A stretch of 64,000 nucleotides of DNA from Rothia gullae (GTDB taxonomy: Bacteria; Actinomycetota; Actinomycetes; Actinomycetales; Micrococcaceae): the NCBI RefSeq assembly GCF_024294905.1, contig NZ_JANCOC010000001.1:343093-407092 (forward strand). Reading direction: 5' to 3'. The translations under genes were made by a program, and so were the position numbers. Position 1 is the stretch's first letter, and each line of letters begins with the position of its first letter. Shown one piece after another: positions 36,123-45,786 of the stretch. A model generated the notes under the pieces. That model was not told the origin of the DNA. It did no database searches and saw only the letters and a program-made list of their open reading frames with translations.

Positions 36123-36204
36123 CTCGCGGGGGAGCGTCCCCTCTGCGGCGCCCCGAATTAAATAATCCTGGCGCCTTGAGGACGGAGCCCCCGCTCCGCA
36201 CGAG
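36123..36204. repeat. REP-like repeat, copy C
   Basis: Begins CTCGCGGGGGAGCGTCCCC and ends GCCCCCGCTCCGCACGAG. Carries an AT-rich insertion (AATTAAATAATCC) in the loop region. 65 bases upstream of the ADP-ribosylglycohydrolase gene. Confidence 0.75.
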
Positions 36205-36269
36205 CACTTTCGCCGCTGTGAGGTGCCTACTCCGGGGAAGGGGATGCACTGGGCAGCTTTGCACTCACG

Positions 36270-36338
36270 CTCGCGGGGAAGTGCCCCCTCTTCAGCGCCT
36301 GGGGGCGCTTCGAGGACGGAGCCCCCGCTCCGCGCGAG
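36270..36338. repeat. REP-like repeat, copy D
   Basis: CTCGCGGGGAAGTGCCCCC to CCGCTCCGCGCGAG; central part identical to copy A. The two ends are complementary. Lies 80 bases before sbcD. Confidence 0.75.
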
Positions 36339-36417
36339 TGCCTGCGCTGCGGAAGGTTCCGAACCGCGAATGACGAACTGTGAGGCGCAAAACACGACGC
36401 AATGCCATACTGAAACC

Positions 36418-37614
36418 ATGAAGATCCTGCACACCTCCGACTGGCACCTCGGCCGCACCTTCCACCGCAGCCCCCTCACCCGCGAACACCAGCAGTTCAT
36501 CGACGAACTGCTCAACTACGTGCACGCCGAAGGCATCAATATCCTCCTCATCAGTGGCGACGTCTACGATAGCACCATCCCCACCGCCGAAAGCACCACC
36601 CTGCTTGACCAGGCACTCACCCGCCTCATGCGCGCCGACGTGCAAGTCATCCTCAGCTCCGGCAACCACGACTCCTTCCGCCGCCTCAGCTACGGCGCCG
36701 CCTTCTTTGAAGCCTCCGGCGTGCACCTGCGCACCACCCTCGAAAACGCTACCCGCCCCATCGAACTCACCGACGGCACCTTGCGCGTACACGTCTACGC
36801 CATCCCCTACCTCGCGCCGCGCCTTCACGCCACCGCCCTCGGAGTAGACCCCACCCACCACGCCGTCCTCCACGCCGTCACCGACGCCATCCGCGCCGAC
36901 GCCGCAAAACGACACGCCCTCGGCGAAGGCGCCGACCGCGTCATCGTCATGAGCCACGCAACCGTCAGCGACACCACCGGCAGTAACATTGCCGGCAGCG
37001 CAGACACCACACCCCGTAGCGACTCTGAACGCGACATCAGCGTCGGCGGCATCGACTGGGTACCCGCATCCCTCTTCGACGGCTTCGACTACGTAGCCCT
37101 CGGCCACATCCACAAGCGCTACCCCGTCACCCACACCATCCGCTACAGCGGCTCCCCGCTCGGCTTCTCATTCAGTGAAGAACACAACCGTAACGGTGCC
37201 TACCTCATCGAACTCAACCCCGGCGAAGAACCCACCATCAGCAGCCACGAATGGGCAACCCGCGTACACATGAAAACCCTGCGCGGCACCATGGAGCAGC
37301 TACTCAACAGCCCCGAACACACCGATTACGAACACGGCTACTACTGCCGCATCGAACTCACCGACGAAACCCTACCCGTCGGCGCTGTCGACCGCCTGCG
37401 CAGCCGCTACGAAACCATCTCCCACTTCAGCTACCGCAGCACCCAACCCGCCACCGACAAACCCGCCACCGCACCCCCCACCCGCGACGCCGACCCCGTC
37501 GAAACCTTCGACCAATTCCACCAATACGTGCGCAACCGCCCCCTCACCAGCGAAGAACGCGACGTCATCACCACCCTCAGCGACCACATCAAAAGCCACA
37601 AGGACAACGCATGA
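36418..37614 (+). CDS. sbcD: Exonuclease subunit SbcD
   Basis: 398 residues from ATG 36418; the longer frame runs into copy D. Calcineurin-like nuclease: MKILHTSDWHLGRTF, LLISGDVYDS, SSGNHDSF, VMSHATVSD and YVALGHIHKRY cover the phosphoesterase metal motifs. Pairs with SbcC to degrade hairpins and DNA ends. CATACT lies 6 bases upstream of the ATG and no ribosome site is seen, so it may be leaderless. Stop overlaps the sbcC start as ATGA. Confidence 0.95.
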   Translation: MKILHTSDWHLGRTFHRSPLTREHQQFIDELLNYVHAEGINILLISGDVYDSTIPTAESTTLLDQALTRLMRADVQVILSSGNHDSFRRLSYGAAFFEASGVHLRTTLENATRPIELTDGTLRVHVYAIPYLAPRLHATALGVDPTHHAVLHAVTDAIRADAAKRHALGEGADRVIVMSHATVSDTTGSNIAGSADTTPRSDSERDISVGGIDWVPASLFDGFDYVALGHIHKRYPVTHTIRYSGSPLGFSFSEEHNRNGAYLIELNPGEEPTISSHEWATRVHMKTLRGTMEQLLNSPEHTDYEHGYYCRIELTDETLPVGAVDRLRSRYETISHFSYRSTQPATDKPATAPPTRDADPVETFDQFHQYVRNRPLTSEERDVITTLSDHIKSHKDNA

Positions 37615-40600
37615 TCCTGCACAACCTAGAATTCGAAGCCTTCATGGCATACCCCAAACGCCAAGAAATTAACTTCGACACCCTCAACAACGCCGGCGTA
37701 TTCCTGCTCAACGGCCCCACCGGCGCCGGTAAAACCACCATCCTCGACGCCATCTGCTACGCCCTCTACGGCGAAACCAGCAGCGACCGCGAATCCGCCA
37801 AATTGCACTCCACCTACGCGGCACACAGCGGCACCAAACCGCGCGTGCTACTTGACGTCACCCTCCACGGCAAGCGCCTGCGCATCGACCGCACCCCCGC
37901 CTACAACAAACCCATCACCCGCGGCGCACGCAAAGGCCAGATGCGCGAAGAAAGCGCCAAAGCAACTCTCGCTGAGCTCGCACCCGGCGCCGACCCCGCC
38001 GACGAAAAAGCCTGGACCCCCATCTCCAGCAGCGTCGCCGAAGTCAACCGCACTATCGCCGAACGCACCCACCTGACCAAAGAACAATTCCTCAAAGTCG
38101 TACTCCTACCGCAGGGTCAGTTCGCGCAATTCCTCAAGTCCAAGCCCAAAGAACGCAAAGAACTACTCAAAAAGATGTTCCCTGTTGAACACTACGAACA
38201 GCTCTTCGCTGCACTCACCGAGGAAGCGAAAACCGCCCAGCAGGAAGTCGCCCAGGACGAAAACACCCAGCGCGGCTACCTTGAACGTGCCCGCGCAGAA
38301 ATGCTCGCCCTGCAGGCGCTACTGGACGCTGCAGATCCGGGTGCAGAGGAGCCTGCGGAGGCGGAGACTTCCGAAAATCTCACCGCTGAGAACGTCACCG
38401 CCGAAACTCTCGACGCATGGGTCGCCGGCGGAGTAGAACGCGCCCGCAAAACTTCCGCACGCGAAAAGCAGGAACAGCAGCGCCTCACCAACGAAGCCGA
38501 CCGGAACACCCGCCTGCTCGCCGAACGTGCCCAGTTGCAGGCCGACTGGCGCGAATACGAACAGCTCTGCGAGCGCCGCACCCGCCTGACCGAACACGCC
38601 GACGAGCACAAGGCGCAGCGTGAAGAACTGGCGCAGGCGCGTGCCGCCGCACCCCTGCACGCACAATACACGCAGGCCTACACCGAATCGCAGGCGTTCG
38701 CCGCCCGCCAGCAGGAGCAGACGGCCTGTGCATCAGCGCTGGATGAGACTGGTCGCGCCCTGCTTGCGGCACTGCGCGATGAGGAAACCGTGGAAGAAGT
38801 CACCTTCCCCGAAGAAACGACCTTCGCCGTGCTCCCGGAGCTCGAGCCCGCCGAGCAACAAACCCAGCTCGAGGCGCTCCTCGACACCCTGCGCGCCCTG
38901 CAGAAGAAGGACGCACAGCTTACCGACGAGGAAGCCGCCGCAGCCGCCCTGCTGAAGCAGGCTAACGCCCTCGAACAGGACAAGTCGCGTGCCGAAAAGA
39001 CGCTGAGTGACCTCACTGCCCAAGCCGAGCAACTCGCCGAAGAACTCGCTGGCTACAGCACCGCCGACGAGGAACGCGCACTCGCCGCGCACCTGGTCAC
39101 CGAGGCGCAGCAGAAGCACGATGCCGCCCAGCAGATGCAGCAGAAGCTGGATGCCGCCTCTGCCGCGGTCGCCGCTGCCCAGAAGCAGAGCAAGCACACT
39201 GCCACCGCCGAGCAGAAGACGCAGGAAAAGTGGCAGGCTTCGGCTCAGCAGGCGCTTGCCGCGACGGAAGAGTTCAAGAACCTACAGGTTCTGCGCCTCG
39301 CCCAGGCGTCCTCCCTGCTGGCGCGCGAGCTCAAGGACGGCGAACCCTGCGCGGTCTGCGGCTCGGTCGAGCACCCCGCCCCCGCGCAGATTGCCGAGGG
39401 TGAGCAGCTTATTGAGCGTGCCGATCTGGACGCCGCCAAGGAACGTGAAGACAAGGCGCACAAGCAGGCTCGCACCCACGAACTGGCTAAAGATCGGGCG
39501 ACCAAGGCGCACCAGGAAGCTTCCGAGGCGCTTGCCGCCGCCCGCACACAGTACGAGACTCTGGCGGCTCAGGGCGAGTGCGATGTGCAGCAGACTGCCG
39601 CCCAGCTGCAGCAGGGGCAGACCCGCCTCGCGCAGGCTCAGTCGCGCGTGACCGCGCGTGACGGCGTACTGGTGAAGGTTGAGCGGGTGCGGGGTGAGCA
39701 GCAGAAGGCTCAGGAGGCGCTACGCACCATTGAGGGCGCGGCGGTTGAGGCTCAGACTCGTCACCGTGACGCTGCGGCGCGCTGTGAGGCGGCTGCGGCG
39801 CAGTTGGCGCCTGCTCGTGCGGCGGTGGGTTTTGCACAGCGTGTTGAGGCTGTGGAGGGCTACCGTGCGGCGCATCAGCGTCTTGTTCGTGCGGTGTTGC
39901 TGTTGGAGCAGACGCGTGAGCGTCATGCTCTGGCTGCGACTACGGCTGAACGTCTGCTGGCTGAGTCTTCGTTTGAGAGCGCCGAGCTGGTTCATGCGGC
40001 GGTGCGTACCCCCGAGCGTGTTGATGCCCTGGAGCAGACTATTGCTGCGTATGAGCTGGAGCATGCCCGCCTCCTTGAGGGCTTTGGCCGTGAGGCGATT
40101 GTTGCGGTGGCGGCGCGCGTTGCCGCTGGTGAGCAGGCGCCGGATGATCTGCAGGGTGTGCGTGAGCGGGTTGAGCAGTTGCGTGCGGTGGCACACCGTT
40201 TGACTCTTCGTGAGGGTGAACGGGAGAGCGTGCTGCGTTCCCTGCAGGCGTTGCGTAGCGAGTATACGGCGTTCCGTGCGCAGACGGCGCAGCGTTATGA
40301 CCGTGCGCAGATGTTGGCTAACTTGGCGGCGGCTGCTCGCGGTGACACTCTGGGCGGTTATGAGCATCAGGTTGACCTGGTCAGCTATGTGCTGGGTGCC
40401 GAGTTTGAGCGTATTCTGCAGTCGGCGTCGCTGCATTTGGACCGTATGAGTGAGGGCCGCTACGGCATGGTGTTCAGTGATCACCGTGCGAAGGGTAGCC
40501 GTTCCGGTGGCGGCCTGAATCTTGAGATTACTGACACTTGGACGGGTGAGCCGCGTGAGGCGTCGTCGCTGTCCGGTGGTGAGTCGTTCTTGGCGTCGCT

Positions 40601-40859
40601 GTCGTTGGCGTTGGGTCTGGCTGAGGTTGTTCAGTCGAATAACGGCGGTATCGAGTTGGATACTCTCTTCATTGATGAGGGTTTTGGCACGCTGGATGCT
40701 GAGACCTTGGACATGGTGATGGGCACGATTGAATCCCTGCGTGATAGTGGCCGCACTATTGGCCTGATTTCGCATGTGGAGGAGATGAAGAACCGTATTC
40801 CCGCCCAGATTGTGGTTGAAAAGGGTCAGAACGGCTCGTCGGTGAGGGTAAACTCCTAG
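37611..40859 (+). CDS. sbcC: Exonuclease subunit SbcC (SMC-like ATPase)
   Basis: 1082 residues from ATG 37611 (the longer frame overlaps sbcD entirely). Walker A GPTGAGKTTILDAICYALYG (about 32-51), long coiled coils with the zinc hook CAVCGSVEHP near the middle (about 580), and C-terminal signature SLSGGESFLASLSLALGLAEVVQ with Walker B DTLFIDEGFGTLD. Acts with SbcD on double-strand ends and hairpins. Codon use shifts along the gene: C-ending codons in the first half, G/T-ending codons after about 39.6 kb. Confidence 0.95.
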   Translation: MILHNLEFEAFMAYPKRQEINFDTLNNAGVFLLNGPTGAGKTTILDAICYALYGETSSDRESAKLHSTYAAHSGTKPRVLLDVTLHGKRLRIDRTPAYNKPITRGARKGQMREESAKATLAELAPGADPADEKAWTPISSSVAEVNRTIAERTHLTKEQFLKVVLLPQGQFAQFLKSKPKERKELLKKMFPVEHYEQLFAALTEEAKTAQQEVAQDENTQRGYLERARAEMLALQALLDAADPGAEEPAEAETSENLTAENVTAETLDAWVAGGVERARKTSAREKQEQQRLTNEADRNTRLLAERAQLQADWREYEQLCERRTRLTEHADEHKAQREELAQARAAAPLHAQYTQAYTESQAFAARQQEQTACASALDETGRALLAALRDEETVEEVTFPEETTFAVLPELEPAEQQTQLEALLDTLRALQKKDAQLTDEEAAAAALLKQANALEQDKSRAEKTLSDLTAQAEQLAEELAGYSTADEERALAAHLVTEAQQKHDAAQQMQQKLDAASAAVAAAQKQSKHTATAEQKTQEKWQASAQQALAATEEFKNLQVLRLAQASSLLARELKDGEPCAVCGSVEHPAPAQIAEGEQLIERADLDAAKEREDKAHKQARTHELAKDRATKAHQEASEALAAARTQYETLAAQGECDVQQTAAQLQQGQTRLAQAQSRVTARDGVLVKVERVRGEQQKAQEALRTIEGAAVEAQTRHRDAAARCEAAAAQLAPARAAVGFAQRVEAVEGYRAAHQRLVRAVLLLEQTRERHALAATTAERLLAESSFESAELVHAAVRTPERVDALEQTIAAYELEHARLLEGFGREAIVAVAARVAAGEQAPDDLQGVRERVEQLRAVAHRLTLREGERESVLRSLQALRSEYTAFRAQTAQRYDRAQMLANLAAAARGDTLGGYEHQVDLVSYVLGAEFERILQSASLHLDRMSEGRYGMVFSDHRAKGSRSGGGLNLEITDTWTGEPREASSLSGGESFLASLSLALGLAEVVQSNNGGIELDTLFIDEGFGTLDAETLDMVMGTIESLRDSGRTIGLISHVEEMKNRIPAQIVVEKGQNGSSVRVNS

Positions 40860-40895
40860 TAGGTATAAAATTCGCTTCCGGGCTGCTGTTGTAGC

Positions 40896-42515
40896 ATGTC
40901 CGGCGGCTTATTCGTGAAAGAGATGATGACCTCGATACCTGAGGACAGGGCACCGAATTCAACGTATCGTGTGGAACCTTCGGCTGATGCGCGCGCTAGC
41001 GCATCCGCGCCGGAGGCTCCTCCGCGCACCATGAAGGTGGCACCCGCCCCCGATACTCCGGATAGGTTGAATGCTTCGGGTACAGGCATTCCGAAAGTTC
41101 CGGGCACCTCCCTGACGGATGTGGTGCGCAGTAACGACCATGTGTTGCAGGAGTTGCCGCCGCGACCGGTGCTGGCTGCGGATGAGGTTAACACGAACAC
41201 CTCGCTGCCGGATATTTTGCGTCAGCATTGGGTGTTGTTCCTGCGTAACAGTAAGGAGCCGCGTTACCATCTGCGCGGTGTGCTCCGTGATGAGGGTTTT
41301 GCCCGTAACCTGTTGACGATTCTGTTCCACATTCCGGCGGCTTCTTCGGCGTTTGCACTGTATATTCTGTTGGCGAGCCACCTGGGTAGTGTGCATGATG
41401 GCGGCTATGCGGTGGCGGCGTTTGTTGGCGCTTATTCGGTGCAGATTATGCTCGGCCCGATGCTGGTGCGTGCCCTGGGCTTGAGGGCGTTGCTGGCGAT
41501 TACGTCGGTGTTGAATATTGCTGCGGTGCTGAATATGCTGGTCATTGGTTGGCGTTTGACGGTTGACCCGAATAACGTGAGTACGACGTACCATGCGCTC
41601 TCTTGTGTGGCGATGGGTTTTACGACTCCACCGTGGACGCCGTTTGCGTTGGAGTCGCTGTACCGCCGCAACTATAAGTACAGTGACGTTCGCTTGTCGA
41701 CGGCTGTTTCTTGGGGTACGGCGGCGAACCTGTTGATGCACCCGCTGGCTGCTCTGCTGGTGTGGCTGGGCGATGCGTACATCACCCCGAATCATGAGTA
41801 TGCGGGCTTCTGGGTCACGATGATTCTGGATGCGCTGCTGTTCATTGTGGTTCTAGCCGCGCCGATGTGGCTGCCTGATATTTCGCGTATTCGCATGTCT
41901 CCGCCGAAGAACTTGGTCCGCCCGAATAAGCAGATGGTGGTGCTGATTCTTGGTCTGGTGTTGCTGGGTGCAAGTATGGGTGCGGTCGGTTCGGGTCTGC
42001 TGGGTTTCTCGCTGATTCATGGTTCGATGAACCTGTTCATGGCGATGGTTGCGACCGGTACCGGCGCGATGGTGCTTGTGGCTTTCCCCGTGGTTCTGGG
42101 TGCCCGTTCGGTGAACCCGTGGCATGGTTGGCTTGTGAGCGGCGTTCTGCTGATTATGGGTGCCCTGTATTTGCCAGTGAGTGATGATACGTCCACGATT
42201 TTCTATGCTTTGGTGTTCTGTGGTGCGGCGCTGGGTGTGGCTTTTGCTGGTCATGAGCTGTCGTTGAACCGTTCGATGAAGCATATTCCGGATGCTCAGG
42301 CGAGCTTCTTTACTCGTTCGATGCTGGGCGTTGGCACGGGGTTGGGTAGCATGTGGGGAGGCTATATGGGGGATGCCCCGTATTACCGTAATGCGTTTAT
42401 GGTTCCGGTGATTATTGCGACTCTGTATTTTGCGTTGGGTCATTTGTTTGGCTATTTGTGGCGTGAGGAGCGTGAGGAGCAGCTGACTCCTTGGGATCAG
42501 TTGGAACGTCGTTAG
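40896..42515 (+). CDS. MFS-like multi-span transporter
   Basis: 539 residues. A soluble N-terminal extension of about 130 residues, then about eleven or twelve transmembrane segments of major-facilitator type (TILFHIPAASSAFALYILLASHLGSVHDGGYAVAAFVGAYSVQIMLGPMLVRALGLRALL). Substrate unknown. Start is uncertain: ATG 40896 has no good ribosome site, and ATG codons at 40923 and 40926 follow GAAAGAG too closely. Its upstream gene sbcC is unrelated. Confidence 0.75.
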   Translation: MSGGLFVKEMMTSIPEDRAPNSTYRVEPSADARASASAPEAPPRTMKVAPAPDTPDRLNASGTGIPKVPGTSLTDVVRSNDHVLQELPPRPVLAADEVNTNTSLPDILRQHWVLFLRNSKEPRYHLRGVLRDEGFARNLLTILFHIPAASSAFALYILLASHLGSVHDGGYAVAAFVGAYSVQIMLGPMLVRALGLRALLAITSVLNIAAVLNMLVIGWRLTVDPNNVSTTYHALSCVAMGFTTPPWTPFALESLYRRNYKYSDVRLSTAVSWGTAANLLMHPLAALLVWLGDAYITPNHEYAGFWVTMILDALLFIVVLAAPMWLPDISRIRMSPPKNLVRPNKQMVVLILGLVLLGASMGAVGSGLLGFSLIHGSMNLFMAMVATGTGAMVLVAFPVVLGARSVNPWHGWLVSGVLLIMGALYLPVSDDTSTIFYALVFCGAALGVAFAGHELSLNRSMKHIPDAQASFFTRSMLGVGTGLGSMWGGYMGDAPYYRNAFMVPVIIATLYFALGHLFGYLWREEREEQLTPWDQLERR

Positions 42516-42524
42516 CGCATGTTG

Positions 42525-42573
42525 AAAGGCGGATGCCCCGCCACCTTCTGCAAGTGGTGGGGCATCCGCCTTT
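42525..42573. terminator. Bidirectional terminator between transporter and MBL genes
   Basis: 20-bp stem (AAAGGCGGATGCCCCGCCAC and complement, one G-T pair) with a 9-base loop, ending TTTT; convergent genes. Confidence 0.88.
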
Positions 42574-42648
42574 TGTGTACCGTGCTCGGTTTGTGGTGGG
42601 CCTCGGCTTGAGAACCTCAGCCTGTGAGCCTCAGCGTGAGGCCACCTT

Positions 42649-43296
42649 TTAGTGACCGCGTTTAATCCATGCCGGAAGCTCGAGGGCTTCCAAGCCGATG
42701 CCGGTGCTGTCGCCGTGGCCGGTGAGGACCGCGGTGGACTCGGGCAGGGTCAGCAGGCGGGTCGAAATCGACTCGATGATGGTGTCGAAATCGCTGTAGG
42801 AGCGTCCGGTTGCGCCGGGGCCGCCGTTGAAGAGGGTGTCGCCGGAGAAGACGACGCCTTCGCTGTTCTCCCAGCTGAGGGCGGGCGCGTAGAAGCACAC
42901 GGAGCCGGGGGAGTGGCCGGGGGTGGTGATGACCTTCAGCTCGGTGTCGCCGATGCGCAGTACGTCGCCGTCAGCGAGTTCGTTGTCGAAGTCCCAGGAG
43001 GGGTACACCATTTCCCAGAGAACACGGTCTGCGGGGTTCAGGTAGACGGGGGCGCCGAAGCGCTCTGCCGCCTCCTTGGCGCTGCGGATATGGTCGTCGT
43101 GGGCGTGGGTCAGCAGGATCTTCTCCACGGTGCGGCCTGCGACGGTGCGGGAGATCTTGTCGACGTCGTGGGCGGGGTCAATAATAATCACGGAGGAACC
43201 ATTGCCGATGATCCAGACGTTGTTGTCGACATCCCAGCAGCCGCCGTCCAGCGAGAAGGTGCCGGAGGTAACAACTCGTTCAATACGTTCGCTCAC
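42649..43296 (-). CDS. MBL-fold hydrolase linked to mycothiol dehydrogenase
   Basis: 215 residues. LTHAHDDHIRSAK (about 63) holds HxHxDH, with TTPGHSPGSVCFY, VFSGDTLFNGG and TGHGDSTGIG as further metal sites: a glyoxalase II-like short MBL. It lies 9 bases downstream of mscR, the order found in other actinobacteria. Possibly hydrolyses the S-formylmycothiol or related thioester made by MscR; this is inference from context. Confidence 0.85.
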   Translation of the reverse strand: MSERIERVVTSGTFSLDGGCWDVDNNVWIIGNGSSVIIIDPAHDVDKISRTVAGRTVEKILLTHAHDDHIRSAKEAAERFGAPVYLNPADRVLWEMVYPSWDFDNELADGDVLRIGDTELKVITTPGHSPGSVCFYAPALSWENSEGVVFSGDTLFNGGPGATGRSYSDFDTIIESISTRLLTLPESTAVLTGHGDSTGIGLEALELPAWIKRGH

Positions 43297-43305
43297 GCTA
43301 CGCTC

Positions 43306-44397
43306 CTAGAGTTCCACAACCGAGCGCAGCACGCGGCCGGTCTTCATAGTTTCGAATGCTTCGTTGATGTCTTCGAGGTGGATGCGCTCGGAGACGAAGC
43401 CGTCCAGGTCGAGGCGGCCACGCAGGTACTGGTCAACGAATTCAGGGAAGTCGCGGGAGGGCAGGGTGTCGCCGTACCATGCGCTCTTGATAGAGCCGCC
43501 GCGGCCGAACACCTCATCCAGCGGGATGTCCCAGGTGGTGCCGGGTGCGGGTACGCCGACGAGGACGACGCGGCCAGCCAGATCGCGTGCTTCGAATGCC
43601 TGCTTGAAGGTGGGGGCGATGCCGACAGCGTCGATGACGAGGTCTGCACCGAAGCCGCCGGTGAGTTCCTTGATGGCCGCGACGGGGTCGACCTTGGAGG
43701 AGTTCACGGTGTGGGTTGCGCCGTGCTCGCGTGCGCGTGCCAGCTTCTCTTCGTCGATGTCGACGGCGATGATGGTGGTTGCGCCACCGAGCTGTGCGCC
43801 TGCGATTGCTGCGGTGCCGACGCCGCCGCAGCCGATGACTGCGACGGACTCGCCGCGCTTGAGCTCACCGGTGTTCAGAACAGCGCCCAGACCTGCGGTG
43901 ACGCCGCAGCCGAGCAGACCGATGGCTGCGTACTGTTCGGGGCTGATGTCAGCGGTGATCTTGGTGCACTGACCGGCTGCGACGAGGGTCTTCTCAGCGA
44001 AGGAGCCGATACCCAGTGCGGGGGTGAGCTCGGTGCCGTCCTCGAGGGTCATCTTCTGGGTTGCGTTGTGGGTTGCGAAGCAGTACTGCGGCTGGCCCTT
44101 GCGGCATGCGCGGCATTCGCCGCAGACGGCACGCCAGTTGAGGATGACCAGGTCGCCGGGGGCGATGTCGGTGACGTCATCGCCGACAGCCTCGACGATA
44201 CCTGCGGACTCGTGGCCGAGCAGGTAGGGGAAGTCCTGACCGACGCCGCCGGTGACGTAGTGGTGGTCGGTCTGGCAGACACCGCAGGTGAGGACCTTAA
44301 CGAGTGCTTCGCCCTTGCCGGGGTCGGGTACGTTGATGGTGGTGACGGTGACAGGCGCGTCCTGGGCGAGGGCTACGACAGCCTTAACCTTGTGCAT
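43306..44397 (-). CDS. mscR: S-(hydroxymethyl)mycothiol dehydrogenase
   Basis: 363 residues from ATG 44397 (AAAGGAG). Class-III-type zinc alcohol dehydrogenase: [13 protein letters not shown] catalytic zinc, [12 protein letters not shown], structural zinc [15 protein letters not shown], Rossmann [14 protein letters not shown]. The form matches actinobacterial MscR, which oxidises the formaldehyde-mycothiol adduct with NAD. Paired with the MBL hydrolase downstream. A general zinc ADH cannot be fully excluded. Confidence 0.9.
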   Translation of the reverse strand: MHKVKAVVALAQDAPVTVTTINVPDPGKGEALVKVLTCGVCQTDHHYVTGGVGQDFPYLLGHESAGIVEAVGDDVTDIAPGDLVILNWRAVCGECRACRKGQPQYCFATHNATQKMTLEDGTELTPALGIGSFAEKTLVAAGQCTKITADISPEQYAAIGLLGCGVTAGLGAVLNTGELKRGESVAVIGCGGVGTAAIAGAQLGGATTIIAVDIDEEKLARAREHGATHTVNSSKVDPVAAIKELTGGFGADLVIDAVGIAPTFKQAFEARDLAGRVVLVGVPAPGTTWDIPLDEVFGRGGSIKSAWYGDTLPSRDFPEFVDQYLRGRLDLDGFVSERIHLEDINEAFETMKTGRVLRSVVEL

Positions 44398-44591
44398 GGT
44401 GCTCCTTTGCTGGGCGCGGCTGAGGTTCAACCGCAGATAAAGGTTTTTTGATATGTTCCCATTCTACGAGCAACGGCGCACCTGACGCACGATAAAGCTA
44501 ATAGTGAAGCACCCCCGCGAATTTGACGTTTTATGACGTTGTCGCTTATTCCGCCCAGAACCCTTCCGGAACCCGCGTGGCCTGCGGCTGC

Positions 44592-45686
44592 TTACTCTGA
44601 CGCTTCTACCTTTGCCGCCTCCACATCGGCAGCAAAGGCGAGCGCACCGCGTCGGAACGCACCCGAGGTCAGTGCGTTGACGTGGTCGCGGCCGGGCAGG
44701 GAGATAAAACGGTTGAACGGGTTGTTGCCGCGCACCATATCGTAGAGTTCTGCCCCGTCGGCGGCGATGGTGTCCGCGTCACCGAGCACGACCGCAATGG
44801 GTGCGTGCGGATGCGCGCCCGGGTGACCCGCAGGTAGGTTCGGGGATCCGGCACGCAGGGCGGGCACGTCGAAGAATGGGCCGAAGGGAATCCGCACGAA
44901 CTTCAGCAGCGCCTCGGGCTGAATGGGGGAGTTGTCAATAATCGAGGTGAAGGAGGCAATCGCCTCGTTGGTGGAGTCTGCCGCCGGGGTTTCACTATTC
45001 GCCGTGACGCTGGTGCCCTCGTGCGCTTCGAGCATGGCGCGCAGGGTGATGAGGTGGTCGTGCAGGGGCAGACCGCCCAGGGTGAGGGATGCGACCGCCT
45101 CCGGGTGGGTGAGGGCGAGTTCCCAGCCGATGCGGGCGCCGAAGGAGAATCCGATAACGTGCGCGCGGGGCTCCAGTTCAACGCCGAGGTCGTTCTCGGT
45201 TGCGACGGTGCGCAGTAGCTGGGCGAGCAGGTTGGTGAACAGGTGCATGGGGGTCAGCGGCTGGCCTGCCGCATCGACAGGGGGTACCGAATCGAACGGA
45301 ATTGTGCGGCTACGCACGCCCGTGTTGTTGGGGAGCTTGCAGTCGATGGCGTGCATGGATTCGGGGTCTTTGAGGTATTCGTCTGAGTGGTAGGGCAGGT
45401 CAACGATTAGCACGGGGTATCCGGCGCGCAGGTATTGGCGGATCCAGCTGGTGCCCCCGTAGAGCTGTTCGCCGCGGGTGGCGAAGCCGTGAATCATGAG
45501 GGCGGGGACGCGGCTTTTGAGTTGCTGCGGCTGGTAGAGGGTGTACTCGAGGTCGGGGAGAACGACGGCGGGTGCTGCGGCATTGTGTGCCGCAACATTG
45601 GGCTCAGCGACGTTGGACGCCGCAACATTGGGTACAGCAGCGTTGGGTACGGCAAAGGGCGCGGGAGAGAAATCTGCACTGGTCAT
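44592..45686 (-). CDS. Alpha/beta hydrolase with N-terminal pentapeptide repeat
   Basis: 364 residues. Residues 10-45 are degenerate five-residue repeats (VPNVA, ASNVA, EPNVA, AHNAA). The rest is an alpha/beta hydrolase: PALMIHGFATRGEQ (oxyanion), GFSFGARIG nucleophile serine (about 178), VLGDADTIAADG acid, and a late GRDHVNAL histidine. Substrate unknown. Likely cytoplasmic. It is isolated, with weak promoter signs. Confidence 0.85.
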   Translation of the reverse strand: MTSADFSPAPFAVPNAAVPNVAASNVAEPNVAAHNAAAPAVVLPDLEYTLYQPQQLKSRVPALMIHGFATRGEQLYGGTSWIRQYLRAGYPVLIVDLPYHSDEYLKDPESMHAIDCKLPNNTGVRSRTIPFDSVPPVDAAGQPLTPMHLFTNLLAQLLRTVATENDLGVELEPRAHVIGFSFGARIGWELALTHPEAVASLTLGGLPLHDHLITLRAMLEAHEGTSVTANSETPAADSTNEAIASFTSIIDNSPIQPEALLKFVRIPFGPFFDVPALRAGSPNLPAGHPGAHPHAPIAVVLGDADTIAADGAELYDMVRGNNPFNRFISLPGRDHVNALTSGAFRRGALAFAADVEAAKVEASE

Positions 45687-45786
45687 ATGTCTATCTTAGT
45701 GACCAGCGCAGGGCTTCTGTCCTGCGCCCTTTTCTGTCTCGCGCCCTTGATGCGTTGGTGCGGTACGCGCTCAGCTGAGCTGCCGC

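Noticed and set aside
34683-36338. CRISPR array in the GC-rich repeats
   Set aside because: Only four copies, irregular spacing and internal palindromes, with no cas genes.
37251-37610. Upstream in-frame extension of sbcC
   Set aside because: Runs through the end of sbcD in another frame and is Arg/His/Pro-rich; the ATGA overlap at 37611 is the normal start.
42652-44451. Long rightward frame of 599 codons opposite mscR and the MBL gene
   Set aside because: Antisense shadow; translation is Gly/Asp/Val-rich with no motif, while both minus-strand frames have strong family signatures.
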